This document shows, piece by piece, positions 23,001-35,000 of a DNA stretch of 64,000 bases (positions are counted from its first letter, which is position 1; each line of letters begins with the position of its first letter). Under the pieces are notes generated by a model. That model saw only the letters and a list, made by a program, of their open reading frames with translations, ran no database searches and was not told the origin of the DNA. Origin of the DNA: Sarcophilus harrisii. Taxonomy: Eukaryota; Chordata; Mammalia; Dasyuromorphia; Dasyuridae. The stretch lies in assembly GCF_902635505.1 (NCBI RefSeq), contig NC_045432.1, positions 6,569,275 through 6,633,274 on the forward strand, read 5' to 3'. The position numbers and the translations under genes were made by a program.

Positions 23001-26000
23001 CCCTGGATCTCTATGGGGGCTTCTCTTCCCCTGGTCTTCCTGTAGATTTGTGCCTGGGATCCCTAGTGGGGCATCTCTTCCCCTGGTTTCCTTCCTGTGG
23101 TCTGTGCCCAGGATCCCATGGCGGGGTCTCTTCCCTGATCTTCCTGTAGATCTTGTGGATCCTGAGGTATCTTCCTGTAAATCTGTTCCCCGGATCTCTT
23201 GGGGTCTCTTCCCCACTTCCGGGTGTGTTGCCCTGGATCTCTATGGGGGTCTCTTCCTGTAGGTCTGTGCCCCAGATCCCTACGGGGGGTCTCTTCCCCT
23301 GATCTGTCTGTCATCTCTCTGCCCCAGTTTTCCATGGCTGTCTCGGGCCCAGCTCTCCATGGGGAGATTCTTTCCTGATTCCGGGCAAGGTCTTTGCCCC
23401 AGTTTTCTTCTTCAATGTGCTGCCCCCTACTACTTTTTCTCTCTTTCCCTTGTCTGCACCTAATCTCCATTGGAAGGTCTCTGCACCTAATCTTCCTGTA
23501 AATCTGTGCCCCGGATCTCTATGGGGGGGTCTATTCCCCTGGTTTCCTGTAGATCTGTGCCCTGGATTCCAATTGGGGGGTCTCTTCCTGTAGGTCTCTG
23601 CCCCACATCTCTATGGGGGGGTCTCTTCCCCTGATCTTCCTGTAGATCTGTGCCCCGGATCCCTATGGGGTGTCTCTTAATGTAGGTCTATGCCCCAGAT
23701 CCCTATGGGTGTGTCTTCCCCTGATCTTCCTGTAGATCTGTGCCCTGGGTCGTATGGGGGGGGGGTTTCTTTATTATCAGTGCTCTGGATCCCTATGGGG
23801 GGCTCTCTTCCCCTGGTCTTCCTGTAGATCTGTGCTCTGTATCCCTATAGGGGGGTCTCTTCCCCTGATCTTCCTGTAGATCTGTGCTTTAGATCCCTAT
23901 GGGGGGTCTCTTCCTGTAGGTCTATATCCCAAATCACTATAGGTCTTTCCCTGATCTTTCCTGGGTCGTGCACCAGATCCCTATAGGGGGTCTCTTCCTG
24001 TAGTTCTGTGCCCTGGATCCCTATGGGGGCTTCTCTTCCCCTGATCTTCCTGTCAATCTGTGCCACCGATCCCTATGGGGGGGTCTCTTCCTGTAAGTCT
24101 TTGCCCGGGATCCCTATGGGGGGGTCTCTTCCCCTGATCTTCCTGTAGGTCTTTGCCTTGGATCCCTATGGGAGGGTCTCTTCATGTAGATCTGTGCCCA
24201 AGATCCCCATGGGGGGTCTTTTCCCCTAGTCTTCCTTTACGTCCGTGTTCTAGATCCCTATGAGGGGGGTCTCTTCCTGTAGGTCTGTGCCCCGGATCTC
24301 TATGGGGGGGTCTTTTCCCCTGGTCTTCCTGTACATCTGTGCCCTGGATCCCTATGGGGAGTCTCTTCCTATAGGTCTCTGCCCCGGATCTCAATTGGGG
24401 GTCTCTTCCTGATCACTGTGATCGCCCCTGGATCCCTGTGGAGGGTCTCTTCCTGTAGGTTTGTGCTCTGGATATCTATGGGGGTCCTTTCCCCTGATTT
24501 TCCTGTAGGTCTCTGCGGATCCCTATGGGTGTCTCTTAATGTGGTCTATGCCCCAGATCCCTATGGGTGTGTCTTCCCCTGATCTTCCTGTAGATCTGTG
24601 CCCTGGGTCTGTATGGGGGGGGGGGGTTCTTTCTGTAGGTTTGTGCTCCAGATCCCTATGTGTTGTCTCTTCCTGTAGGTCTGTGCCCTGTATATCTCTG
24701 GGGGGGTTTTCTTTATTATCAGTGCTCTGGATCCCTATGGGGGGCTCTCTTCCCCTGGTCTTCCTGTAGATCTTTGCCTTGGATCCCTATGGGAGGGTCT
24801 CTTCATGTAGATCTGTGCCCAAGATCCCCATGGGGGGTCTTTTCCCCTGGTCTTCCTTTACGTCCTTGCTCTAGATCCCTATGGGGGGGTCTCTTCCTGT
24901 AGGTCTATATCCCAGATCACTATGGGAGGTCTGTTCCCCTGGTCTTCCTGTAGGTCGGTGCCCCAGATCCCTATAGGGGGTCTCTTCCTGTAGTTCTGTG
25001 CCCTGGATCTCTATGGGGGCTTCTCTTCCCCTGGTCTTCCTGTAGATCTGTGCCGTGGATCCCTATGGCAGGTATCTTCCTGTAGGTTTGTGCCACAGAT
25101 CCCTATGGGGGGTCTATTCCCATGGTTTCCTGTAGATCTCTGCCCTGGATTCCAATTGGGGGGGTCTCTTCCTGTAGGTCTCTGTCCCAGATCTCTATGG
25201 GGGGGTCTCTTCCCCTGGTCTTCCTGTAGATCTGTGCCCTGGATCCTAGGGGAAGTCTCTTCCATGGTCTCTGGGATCTCATGGGGGTCTTCCCCTGATC
25301 TTATGTGACTGTGCCCGGATCCTGGGAGGGTCTCTTCCTGTGGTTTGTGCTCCGGATATCTAGGGGTCCTCTTCCTGATTTTCCTGTGGGTCTGTGCCCC
25401 GGATCCCTATGGGGTGTCTCTTAATGTGGTCTTGCCCGTCCATGGGTGTGTCTTCCCCGATCTTCTTGTAGATCCTTGCCCTGGTTTGTGGGGCTCTTCC
25501 TGAGGTTTGCCCAGATCCCTATGTGTTGTGTCTTCCTGAGGTCTTGGCCTGATATCTCTGGGGGGTTCTTTATTATCAGTGCTCTGGACTTCTATGGGGC
25601 TCTCTTCCCTGGTTTTCCTGTAGATCTTTGCCTTGGATCCCTAATGGGAGGGTCTCTTCATGACTGTGCCAAGATCCCATGGGGTCTTTTCCCCTGGTTT
25701 CCTTTACGTCCATCTCTAGATCCTTATGGGGGTCTCTTCCTGTAGGCTTAGCCCAGATCTCCATGGGGTCTTTCCTGAACTTCCTGTAGATCTCGCTCAT
25801 CCCTAGGGGCATCCTTCCCTGGTCTTCCTGTAGGTCTGTGCCCAGGATCCCTTGCGGGTCTTTCCCTGATCTTTCCTGTAGATCTTGCCGATCCCTGGGG
25901 GCTTTCCCTGATCTTCCTGTAGATCTGTGCTTTAGATCCCTATGGGGTTCTTCTGTAGGTCATATCCCAGATCACTATGGAAGGTCTGTTCCTGGCTCCT

Positions 26001-29000
26001 GTGGTCGTGCCCCAGATCCCTATAGGGGGTCTCTTCCTGTAGTTCTGTGCCCTGGATTCTTATGGGGCTTTCTTCCTGGATCTTCCTGTAAATCTGTGCC
26101 CCGGATCTCTATGGGGGGGTCTCTTCCCCTGATCTTCCGGTAGGTGTGTGCCCTGGATCTCTATGGGGGGGTCTCTTCCTGTAGGTCTGTGCCCCAGATC
26201 CCTATGGGGGGTCTCTTCCCCTGATCTGTCTGTCATCTCTCTGCCCCGGTTTTCCATGGCTGTCTCGGGCCCAGCTCTCCATGGGGAGATTCTTTCCCTG
26301 ATCTCCGGGCAAGGTCTTTGCCCCAGTTTTCCTTGCAATGTGCTGCCCCCTACTACTTTTTCTCTCTTTCCCTTGTCTGCACCTAATCTCCATTGGAAGG
26401 TCTCTGCACCTAATCTTCTTGTAGGTCTGTGCCCCGGATCCCTATGGGGGGACCCCTGATGTTCCTGTAGGTCTGTGCCCCAGGGCTCTATGGGGGGTCG
26501 CTTCCCCTGATCTTCCTGTTAATCTGTGCCCAGGATCTCTATGGGGGGGTCTCTTCCCCTGGTCTTCCTGTAGGTGTGTGCCCTGGATCTCTATGGGGGG
26601 GTCTCTTCCTGTAGATCTTTGCCCCAGATCCCTATGGGGGGTCTCTTCCCCTGATCTTCTTGCAGGTCTGTGCCCTTTTTTTCTGTGGGGGGGTCTCTTC
26701 CCCCGGATTTTTGTAGGTCTGTGCCCCGGATCCCAATGAGAGGTCTCTTCCCCTGAACTTCCTGTAGATCTATGCTCTGGATCCCTATGGAGGGTCTCTT
26801 CCTGTAGGTCTGTGTCCTAGATCCCTATGGGTGGGCGTCTCTTCCCCAGATCTTCTTGTCGATCTGTGCCACAGATCCCTATGGGGGGGGTCTATTCCCC
26901 TGGTTTCCTGTAGATCTGTGCCCTGGATTCCAATTGGGGGGTCTCTTCCTGTAGGTCTCTGCGCCAGATCTCTATAGGGGGGTCTCTTCCCCTGATCTTC
27001 CTGTAGATCTGTGCCCCGGATCCCTATGGGGTGTCTCTTACTGTAGGTCTATGCCCCAGATCCCTTTGGGTGTGTCTTCCCCTGATCTTCCTCTAGATCT
27101 GTGCCCTGGGTCTGTATGGGGGGGGGGTTTCTTTATTATCAGTGCTCTGGATCCCTATGGGGGGTCTCTTCCTGTAGGTCTATATCCCAGATCACTATGG
27201 GAGGTCTGTTCCCCTGATCTTCCTGTAGGTCGGTGCACCAGATCCCTATAGGGGGTCTCTTCCTGTAGTTCTGTGCCCTGGATCCCTATGGGGGCTTCTC
27301 TTCCCCTGATCTTCCTGTCAATCTGTGCACCATCCCAAAGGGGTCTCTTCCTGTAGTCTTTGCCGGGATCCTCTGGGGGTCCCTTCCCTGATCTTCCTGT
27401 AGGTCTTTGCTTTAGATCCCTATGGGAGGGTCTCTTCATGTAGATCTGTGCCCAAGATCCCCATGGGGGGTCTTTTCCCCTAGTCTTCCTTTACGTCCGT
27501 GTTCTAGATCCCTATGAGGGGGGTCTCTTCCTGTAGGTCTGTGCCCCGGATCTCTATGGGGGGGTCTTTTCGCCTGATCTTCCTGTAGATCTGTGCCTGG
27601 GATCCCTAGTGGGGCATCTCTTCCCCTGGTCTTCCTGACGCTGTGCCTGGATCCCTATGGGGTCTCTTCCCCTGATCTTCCTGTAGATCTGTGCTCTGTA
27701 TCCCTATAGGGGGGTCTCTTCCCCTGATCTTCCTGTAGATCTGTGCCACCGATCCCTATGGGGGGTCTATTCCCATGGTTTCCTGTAGATCTCTGCCCTG
27801 GATTCCAATTGGGGGGGTCTCTTCCTGTAGGTCTCTGTCCCAGATCTCTATGGGGGGGTCTCTTCCCCTGATCTTCCTGTAGATCTGTCCTCTGTATCCC
27901 TATAGGGGGGGTCTTTTCCCCTGGTCTTCCTTTACGTCCTTGCTCTAGATCCCTATGGGGGGGTCTCTTCCTGTAGGTCTATATCCCAGATCACTATGGG
28001 AGGTCTGTTCCCCTGGTCTTCCTGTAGGTCGGTGCCCCAGATCCCTATAGGGGGTCTCTTCCTGTAGTTCTGTGCCCTGGATCTCTATGGGGGCTTCTCT
28101 TCCCCTGGTCTTCCTGTAGATCTGTGCCGTGGATCCCTATGGCAGGTATCTTCCTGTAGGTTTGTGCCACAGATCCCTATGGGGGTTATTCCCTTGGTTT
28201 CCTGTAAATCTCTGCCCTGGATTCCAATTGGGGGGTCTCTTCCTGTAGGTCTCTGTCCCAGATCTCTATGGGGGTCTCCCCGGTCTTCCTCTAGATCTGT
28301 CCCTGGATCCCTATGGGGTCTCTTCCTGAGGTCTCCCCCGGATCTCAATTGGGGGTCTCTTCCCTGATCTTACTGTAGATCTGTGCCCGGATCCCTGTGG
28401 AGGGCTCTTCCTGTGGTTGTGCCCGGATATCATGTGGGGGGTCCTCTTCCCCTGATTTTCCTGTGGTTCTGTCCCGGATCCTAATGGGGTGTCTTTAATG
28501 TGGTCCCCTTAGATCCCTATGTGTGTCTTCCCCTGATCTTCCTGTAGATCTGTGCCCTGGTTCTATATGGGGGGGGGTTTCTTCCTGTAGGTTTGTGCTC
28601 CAGATCCCTATGTGTTGTCTCTTCCTGTAGGTCTGTGCCCTGGATATCTCTGGGGGTTCTTTATTATCAGTGCTCTGGATCTCTATGGGGCTTCTTCCCT
28701 GGTTTCCTGTAGATCTTTGCCTTGGATCCCTATGGGAGGGTCTCTCATGTAGATCTGTGCCCAAGATCCCCATGGGGGTCTTTTCCCTGGTCTTTCTTAA
28801 CGTCCATGCCTAGATCCTTATGGGGGTCTCCCTGAGGTCTGTGCCCCAGATCTCTATGGGGGTCTTTCGCCTGAACTTCCTGTAGATCTCTACCTGGCAT
28901 CCTAGTGGGGCACTCTTCCCCTGGTCTTCCTGTAGGTCTGTTGCCCAGGGATCCTATGGCGGGGTCTCTTCCCCTGATCTTCCTGTAGATCTGTGCTTTA

Positions 29001-32000
29001 GATCCCTATGGGGGGGTCTCTTTCTGTAGGTCTATATCCCAGATCACTATGGAAGGTCTGTTCCCCTGGCCTTCCTGTAGGTCGGTGCCCCAGATCCCTA
29101 TAGGGGGCCTCTTCCTGTAGTTCTGTGCCCTGGATCTCTATGGGGGCTTCTCTTCCCCTGGTCTTCCTGTAGATCTGTGCCTGGGATCCCTAGTGGGGCA
29201 TCTCTTCCCCTGGTCTTCCTGTAGGTCGGTGCCCCAGATCCCTATGGCGGGGTCTATTCCCTGATCTTCCTGTAGATCCTGTGCCGTGGATTCAATTGGG
29301 GGGGTCTCTTCCTGTAGGTCTCTGTCCCAGATCTCTATGGGGGGGTCTCTTCCCCTGGTCTTCCTGTAGATCTGTGCCCTGGATCCCTATGGGGAGTCTC
29401 TTCCTGTAGGTCTCTGCCCCGGATTCTCAATTGGGGGGGTCTCTTTCCTGATCTTACTGTAGATCTGTGCCCCGGATCCCTTGGAGGTCTCTCTTCCTGT
29501 AGGTTTGTGCTCCGGATATCTATGGGGGGGGTCCTCTTCCCCTGATTTTCCTGTAGGTCTGTGCCCCGGATCCCTATGGGGTGTCTCTTAATGTAGGTCT
29601 ATGCCCCAGATCCCTATGGGTGTGTCTTCCCCTGATCTTCCTGTAGATCTGTGCCTGGTCATATGGGGGGGGGGGTCTCTTCCTGTAGGTTTGTGCTCCA
29701 GATCCCTATGTGTTGTGTCTTCCTGTAGGTCTGTGCCCTGGATATCTCTGGGGGGTTCTTTATTATCAGTGCTCTGGATCTCTATGGGGGCTTCTCTTCC
29801 CCTGGTTTTCCTGTAGATCTTTGCCTTGGATCCCTATGGGAGGGTCTCTTCATGTAGATCTGTGCCCAAGATCCCCATGGGGGGGCTTTTCCCCTGGTCT
29901 TCCTTTACGTCTGTGCTCTAGATCCCTATGGGGGGGGTCTCTTCCTGTAGGTCTGTGCCCCAGATCTCTATGGGGGGGTCTTTTCGCCTGATCTTCCTGT
30001 AGATCTGTGCCTGGGATCCCTAGTGGGGCATCTCTTCCCCTGGTCTTCCTGTAGGTCTGTGCCCAGGATCCCTATGGCGGGGTCTCTTCCCCTGATCTTC
30101 CTGTAGATCTGTGCTCTGTATCCCTATAGGGGGGTCTCTTCCCCTGATCTTCCTGTAGATCTGTGCCGTGGATCCCTATGGCAGGTATCTTCCTGTAGGT
30201 TTGTGCCACAGATCCCTATGGGGGGTCTATTCCCTTGGTTTCCTGTAGATCTCTGCCCTGGATTCCAATTGGGGGGGTCTCTTCCTGTAGGTCTCTGTCC
30301 CAGATCTCTATGGGGGGGGCCTCCCTGGTCTTCCTGTAGATCTGTGCCCTGGATCCTATGAGTCTCTTCCTGTAGGTCTCTGCCCCGGATCTCTATTGGG
30401 GGGGTCTCTTCCCCTGATCTTACTGTAGATCTGTGCCCCGGATCCCTGTGGAGGGTCTCTTCCTGTAGGTTTGTGCTCCGGATATCTATGGGGGTCCTCT
30501 TCCCCTGATTTTCCTTGGGTCTGTGCCCCGGATCCCTATGGGGTGTCTCTTAATGTAGGTCTATGCCCCAGATCCCTATGGGTGTGTCTTCCCCTGATCT
30601 TCCTGTAGATCTGTGCCCTGGTTCTATATGGGGGGGGGTCTCTTCCTGTAGGTTTGTGCTCCAGATCCCTATGTGTTGTGTCTTCCTGTAGGTCTGTGCC
30701 CTGGATATCTCTGGGGGGGGGTTCTTTATTATCAGTGCTCTGGATCTCTATGGGGGCTTCTCTTCCCCTGGTTTTCCTGTAGATCTTTGCCTTGGATCCC
30801 TATGGGAGGGTCTCTTCATGTAGATCTGTGCCCAAGATCCCCATGGGGGGGTCTTTTCCCCTGGTCTTCCTTTACGTCCATGCTCTAGATCCTTATGGGG
30901 GGGGTCTCTTCCTGTAGGTCTGTGCCCCAGATCTCTATGGGGGGTCTTTTCGCCTGAACTTCCTGTAGATCTCTACCTGGCATCCCTAGTGGGGCATCTC
31001 TTCCCCTGGTCTTCCTGTAGGTCTGTGCCCAGGATCCCTATGGCGGGGTCTCTTCCCCTGATCTTCCTGTAGATCTGTGCTTTAGATCCCTATGGGGGGG
31101 TCTCTTTCTGTAGGTCTATATCCCAGATCACTATGGAAGGTCTGTTCCCCTGGCCTTCCTGTAGGTCGGTGCCCCAGATCCCTATAGGGGGCCTCTTCCT
31201 GTAGTTCTGTGCCCTGGATCTCTATGGGGGCTTCTCTTCCCCTGGTCTTCCTGTAGATCTGTGCCTGGGATCCCTAGTGGGGCATCTCTTCCCCTGGTCT
31301 TCCTGTAGATCTGTGCCCAGGATCCCTATGGCGGGGTCTCTTCCCCTGATCTTCCTGTAGATCTGTGCCGTGGATTCCAATTGGGGGGGGTCTCTTCCTG
31401 TAGGTCTCTGTCCCAGATCTCTATGGGGGGGTCTCTTCCCCTGGTCTTCCTGTAGATCTGTGCCCTGGATCCCTATGGGGAGTCTCTTCCTGTAGGTCTC
31501 TGCCCCGGATCTCAATTGGGGGGGTCTCTTCCCCTGATCTTACTGTAGATCTGTGCCCCGGATCCCTGTGGAGGGTCTCTTCCTGTAGGTTTGTGCTCCG
31601 GATATCTATGGGGGGGGTCCTCTTCCCCTGATTTTCCTGTAGGTCTGTGCCCCGGATCCCTATGGGGTGTCTCTTAATGTAGGTCTATGCCCCAGATCCC
31701 TATGGGTGTGTCTTCCCCTGATCTTCCTGTAGATCTGTGCCCTGGGTCTATATGGGGGGGGGTCTCTTCCTGTAGGTTTGTGCTCCAGATCCCTATGTGT
31801 TGTGTCTTCCTGTAGGTCTGTGCCCTGGATATCTCTGGGGGGGGGTTCTTTATTATCAGTGCTCTGACCTCTTGGGCTTCTCTCCCTGGTTTTCCTGTAG
31901 ATCTTCCTTGATCCTATGGGAGGGTCTCTTCATGTAGATCTGTGCCAAGATCCCCATGGGGCTTTCCCTGTCTTCCTTATGTCCATGCTCAGGATCCTAT

Positions 32001-35000
32001 GGGGTCTCTTCTGTGGTGTCCCCAGGATTTGGGGTCTTTCGCCTGAACTTCCTGTAGATTCTGCCTTCCTAGTGGGGCATTCTTCCTGGTCTTCCTGTAG
32101 TCTTGTGCCAGGGATCCCTAGGGGGTCTTTCCCCTGATCTTCCTGTAGATCTGTGCCTGTTCCCTGGGGGTCTCTTCCCTGTCTTCCGTAGACTGTGCCC
32201 CGATCCCTGAGGTATCTTCCTGTAGTTTTGCCAGGATCCCTATGGGGTCTATTCCCATGTTTCCTTAGTCTCTGCCCGGATCAATTGGGGGCCTCCTGGG
32301 CCGTCCCAGGACTCTATGGGGGTCTTCCCTGGTCTTCCTGTAGATCTGTGCCCTGGATCCCTATGCGGGGTGTCTTCCTAGGTCTCTGCCCCGGATCTCA
32401 ATTGGGGGGGGTCTCTTCCCCTGATCTTACTGTAGATCTGTGCCCTGGATCCCCATGGGGAATCTCTTCCTGTAGGTCTGTACCCCGGATCTCTTTTCAG
32501 GGGTCTCTTCCCCTGATCTTCCTGTCGATCTGTGCCACCAATCCCTATGGGGGGTTCTCTTTCTGTAGCTCGGTGCCCCAGATCTCTATGGGGCGGTCTT
32601 TTCCCCTGATCTTCCTGTAGGTCTGTGGCCCAGATCCCTATGGGGGGGGTCTATTCTCCTGGTCTTCATGTAGATCTGTTCCCTGGTTCCTCTGGGGGGG
32701 TCTCTTTCTGTAGGTCTGTGCCCCAGATCCCTATGGAGGTCTCTTCCTGTATGTCTATGCTGTCTCTATGGGGTGTCTCATGTCCCTACGTGCTTGTCCC
32801 GGATCAATATGGGTGGATCTCTGGGGGGGGTCTGTTTCCCTGATCTTCCTGTAGGTCTGTGCCCTGGATCTCTATTGGGGTGTCTCTTCCTGTAGCACTG
32901 TGTCCTGGATGTCAATGGGGCGCGGTCTCTTCCCCTGATCTTCCTATAAGTTTGTGCCCCAGATCTCTAGGGGGTCTTTCCCTGATCTTCCAGTCTGTGC
33001 CGGATCCCTAGTGGGATCTCTTCCCTGGTCTTACTGTAGGTCTGTGCCCAGGATCCCTATGGGGGTCTCTTCCCTGATCTTCCTGTAGATCTGTGCTCTG
33101 TATCCCTATAGGGGGGGTCTCTTCCCCTGATCTTCCTGTAGATCTGTGCTTTAGATCCCTATGGGAGGGTCTCTTCCTGTAGTTCTGTGCCCTGGATCTC
33201 TATGGGGGCTTCTCTTCCCCTGGTCTTCCTGTAGATCTGTGCCCCGGATCTCTATGGGGGGGTCTCTTCCCCTGATCTTCCGGTAGGTGTGTGCCCTGGA
33301 TCTCTATAGGGGGGGGTCTCTTCCTGTAGGTCTGTGCCCCGGATCCCAATGAGAGGTCTCTTCCCCTGAACTTCCTGTAGATCTATGCTCTGGATCCCTA
33401 TGGAGGGTCTCTTCCTGTAGGTCTGTGTCCTAGGGTGGGCGTCTCTTCCCAGATCTTTGTGATCTTGTGCCCAGATCCCTATGGGGGTTTTCTTGGTTTC
33501 CTGTAGATCTGTGCCCTGGATTCCATTGGGGGGTCTCTTCCTGTAGGTCTCTGCCCCAGATCTCTATGGGGGGTCTCTTCCCCTGATCTTCCTATAGATC
33601 TGTGCCCCGGATCCCTATGGGGTGTCTCTTAATGTAGGTCTATGCCCCAGATCCCATGGTGTGTCTTCCCTGTCTTCCTTAGATCTGTGCCTGGTCCATA
33701 TGGGGGGTCTCTTCCTGTAGGTTTGTGCCCCAGATCCTATGTGTTGGTCTTCCGTGGTCTGTGCCCTGGATACCTGGGGGTTCTTTATTATCAGTGCCTG
33801 GATCTCTATGGGGCTTTCTTCCTGGTTTTCCTGGATCTTTGCCCTTGGATCCCTATGGAGGGTCTTTCATGTAGATTTGTGCCCAAGATCCCTATGGGGG
33901 CTCTTTCTGTCTTCCTTTAGTCCATGCTCTAGATCCCTAGAGTCCTTCCTGTAGGTCTTGCCCAGATCCTATGGGGTCTTCGCCGGAACTTCCTGTAGAT
34001 CTCTGGGCCCATCCCTAGTGGGGCATCTCTTCCTGGTCTTCCTGTAGTCTGTGCCCGGATCCCTATGGCGGGTCTCTTCCCCTGATCTTCCTGTAGATCT
34101 GTGTCTGTATCCCTATAGTCTTTCCCGATCTTCCTTAGATCTTGCTTTAGATCCCTATGGGGTCTCTTCTTGGTCTATCCCGATACATGGAGGTCTGTTC
34201 CCCTGGCCTTCCTGTAGGTCGGTGCCCTGATCCCATAGGGGCCTCTTCCTGATTCTGTCCTTGGATCTCTAGGCTCTTCCCTGGCCTCCTGTAGGTCTGT
34301 TTGGGATCCCTAAGGGGTCTCTTCCCTGGTCTTCCTGTAGATCTGTCCCGGATCCCTATGGGGTCTCTTCCTGTCTTCCGATCTGTCGTGATCCTATGGC
34401 GGTTCTTCCTGTAATCTGTGCCCTGGATCTCATGGGGGTCTCTTCCAGGTCTGTGCCCCGATCCCTAGGGGTCTCTTCCGACTTCTGTCATCTCTCCCGG
34501 TTTTCCATGGGGTCTCTGGGCCAGCCTAGGAGACTTTCCGTTGGCGGTCTTGCCCAGTTTCCTTGGGCCTCCTTTTTTTCTCTTCCTTGCCCTAATCTCC
34601 ATGGAAGGTCTCTCATAATCTCTTAGTGTGAGGATCTTAGTTCCCGATCTTCCTGTAGATCCGGTTTGCAGAACCCGAGGGTGTTGGACAGGAAATTTTC
34701 TTAGTGGGAAAACCAGGGTCCTGGGGCTCTGGTTGCCTTGCATTTTGGGACAGGGGGCGTGCCGAGGTCGGATAATTAGGGGTTTTATTCTTTGGGGGTC
34801 CCAAATATAAGTAAAGTTTCTATTATCCGGAAAAGGACTAAGTTCCTTAAAGAAGTTCCGGATTGGAAGAAATTTGAAGATTGGATTTTAAGGGCACTTT
34901 CCCAATGGCAGGAGGGATCCTTGTGGAATGGGGGAGACCTTATGATGAAATTCTCCTTGGGGTGTCCTTTGAACTAGAGGGGCTTACGGGATGGGAATTT

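Larger units (their letters stand above)
19680..34655. repeat. Large minisatellite array with higher-order structure in F8 intron 18/19
   Basis: About 15 kb of tandem repeats. The long unit (about 52 bp) reads GTCTGTGCCCCGGATCCC, TATGGGGGGTCTCTTCCC, CTGATCTTCCTGTAG. A short form (about 40 bp) lacks the CCCTGATCTT part. Units alternate in recognisable strings that recur about every 0.9-1.6 kb. For example, the variant with 'ctttattatcagtgctctgg' is found near 23770, 24711, 25568, 27131, 28660, 29757, 30723, 31847 and 33781. Each unit holds GGATCC or AGATCT-like sites. Unit lengths are not multiples of three, so the open frames seen are incidental. Edge units near 19680-19760 are more diverged than the middle. 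Confidence 0.93.

Noticed and set aside
22911-25265. Open frames with repeated GTDLQED and RPTGRDPP peptides on the minus strand
   Set aside because: The peptides come from the satellite unit. Unit lengths are not multiples of three, frames change between units, and no start or splice context supports translation.
19680-34655. CRISPR-like array
   Set aside because: Repeats are directly joined without unique spacers, units vary, and the host is a mammal.
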